From assembly GCA_002067635.1 (NCBI GenBank), contig MVRB01000088.1:1-5607 (forward strand): 5,607 bases of DNA, given 5' to 3'. This DNA is from Methanomassiliicoccales archaeon PtaU1.Bin030 (lineage in GTDB: Archaea; Thermoplasmatota; Thermoplasmata; Methanomassiliicoccales; Methanomassiliicoccaceae). Both the position numbers and the translations under genes were made by a program. The notes below the pieces were generated by a model. It saw nothing but the letters and a program-made list of their open reading frames with translations, searched no databases and was not told the origin of the DNA. Shown piece after piece: positions 5,536 to 5,607 of the stretch (the stretch's first letter is position 1; each line of letters opens with the position of its first letter).

Positions 5536-5607
5536 TGCAGGGGAAGGGATTTGAACCCCCGAACCACTAAGGATAAGACCCTGAATCTTACGCCGTTGGC
5601 CAAGCTT
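5536..5607 (-). tRNA. tRNA-Leu (anticodon CAG), 5' end cut by window edge
   Basis: Read on the minus strand, the window starts inside the D-arm at AAGCTTGGCCAACGGC. The anticodon arm TAAGA-TTCAGGG-TCTTA follows, with a five-pair stem and anticodon CAG at 5583-5581. Next come a long variable arm of about 13 bases, typical of leucine tRNA, and a T-arm with loop TTCAAAT. It ends with acceptor strand CCCCTGC and discriminator A at 5536. No CCA is encoded: the next bases are CTTC. About 12 bases (acceptor 5' strand, positions 8-9 and the first D-stem strand) lie beyond the window; the expected acceptor strand would be GCAGGGG. No intron is present in the visible part. It decodes CUG leucine codons. 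Confidence 0.93.

Overview
The window looks archaeal. AT-rich TATA-like boxes lie about 25-40 bases upstream of start codons, the Shine-Dalgarno sites are short (AGGTG, GGGGAG), one gene starts with TTG, and the tRNA has no encoded CCA. A large membrane protein also carries many N-X-S/T sequons in its outside loops. Base composition is moderately GC-rich. A thermoplasmatal or Methanomassiliicoccales-like archaeon would fit, but no marker gene here settles the lineage.

Layout, left to right. (1) Positions 1-525, minus strand: the first 175 codons of a secreted PQQ-like beta-propeller protein with a TTG start, running off the left edge. (2) About 570-780: intergenic DNA with nothing identifiable. 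(3) About 785-1300, plus strand: a decayed GNAT acetyltransferase, still recognisable across two frameshifts and three in-frame stops. (4) 1386-2102, minus strand: a TetR-family regulator. (5) 2103-2286: a divergent control region with two related palindromes, TTTGA-N6-TCAAA, placed next to the TATA-like box of the next gene. (6) 2287-5238, plus strand: an RND/MMPL-type transporter of 983 codons, interrupted at codon 805 by a single in-frame TAG. (7) 5267-5309: a strong hairpin plus T-tract terminator. (8) 5536-5607, minus strand: most of a tRNA-Leu(CAG), cut by the window end.

How it works together: the regulator and transporter form the familiar divergent TetR/efflux-pump pair. The palindromes are probably the regulator's operators, and binding at the proximal one should block TBP/TFB access to the transporter promoter.

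The main puzzle is the TAG. Everything after it is an intact, family-typical continuation of the same reading frame. It is therefore a recent nonsense mutation, a sequencing error, or a readthrough codon such as pyrrolysine. A possible RNA stem-loop begins five bases after the TAG. The internal repeat of the protein places a glutamate (E411) at the equivalent position of the first half.
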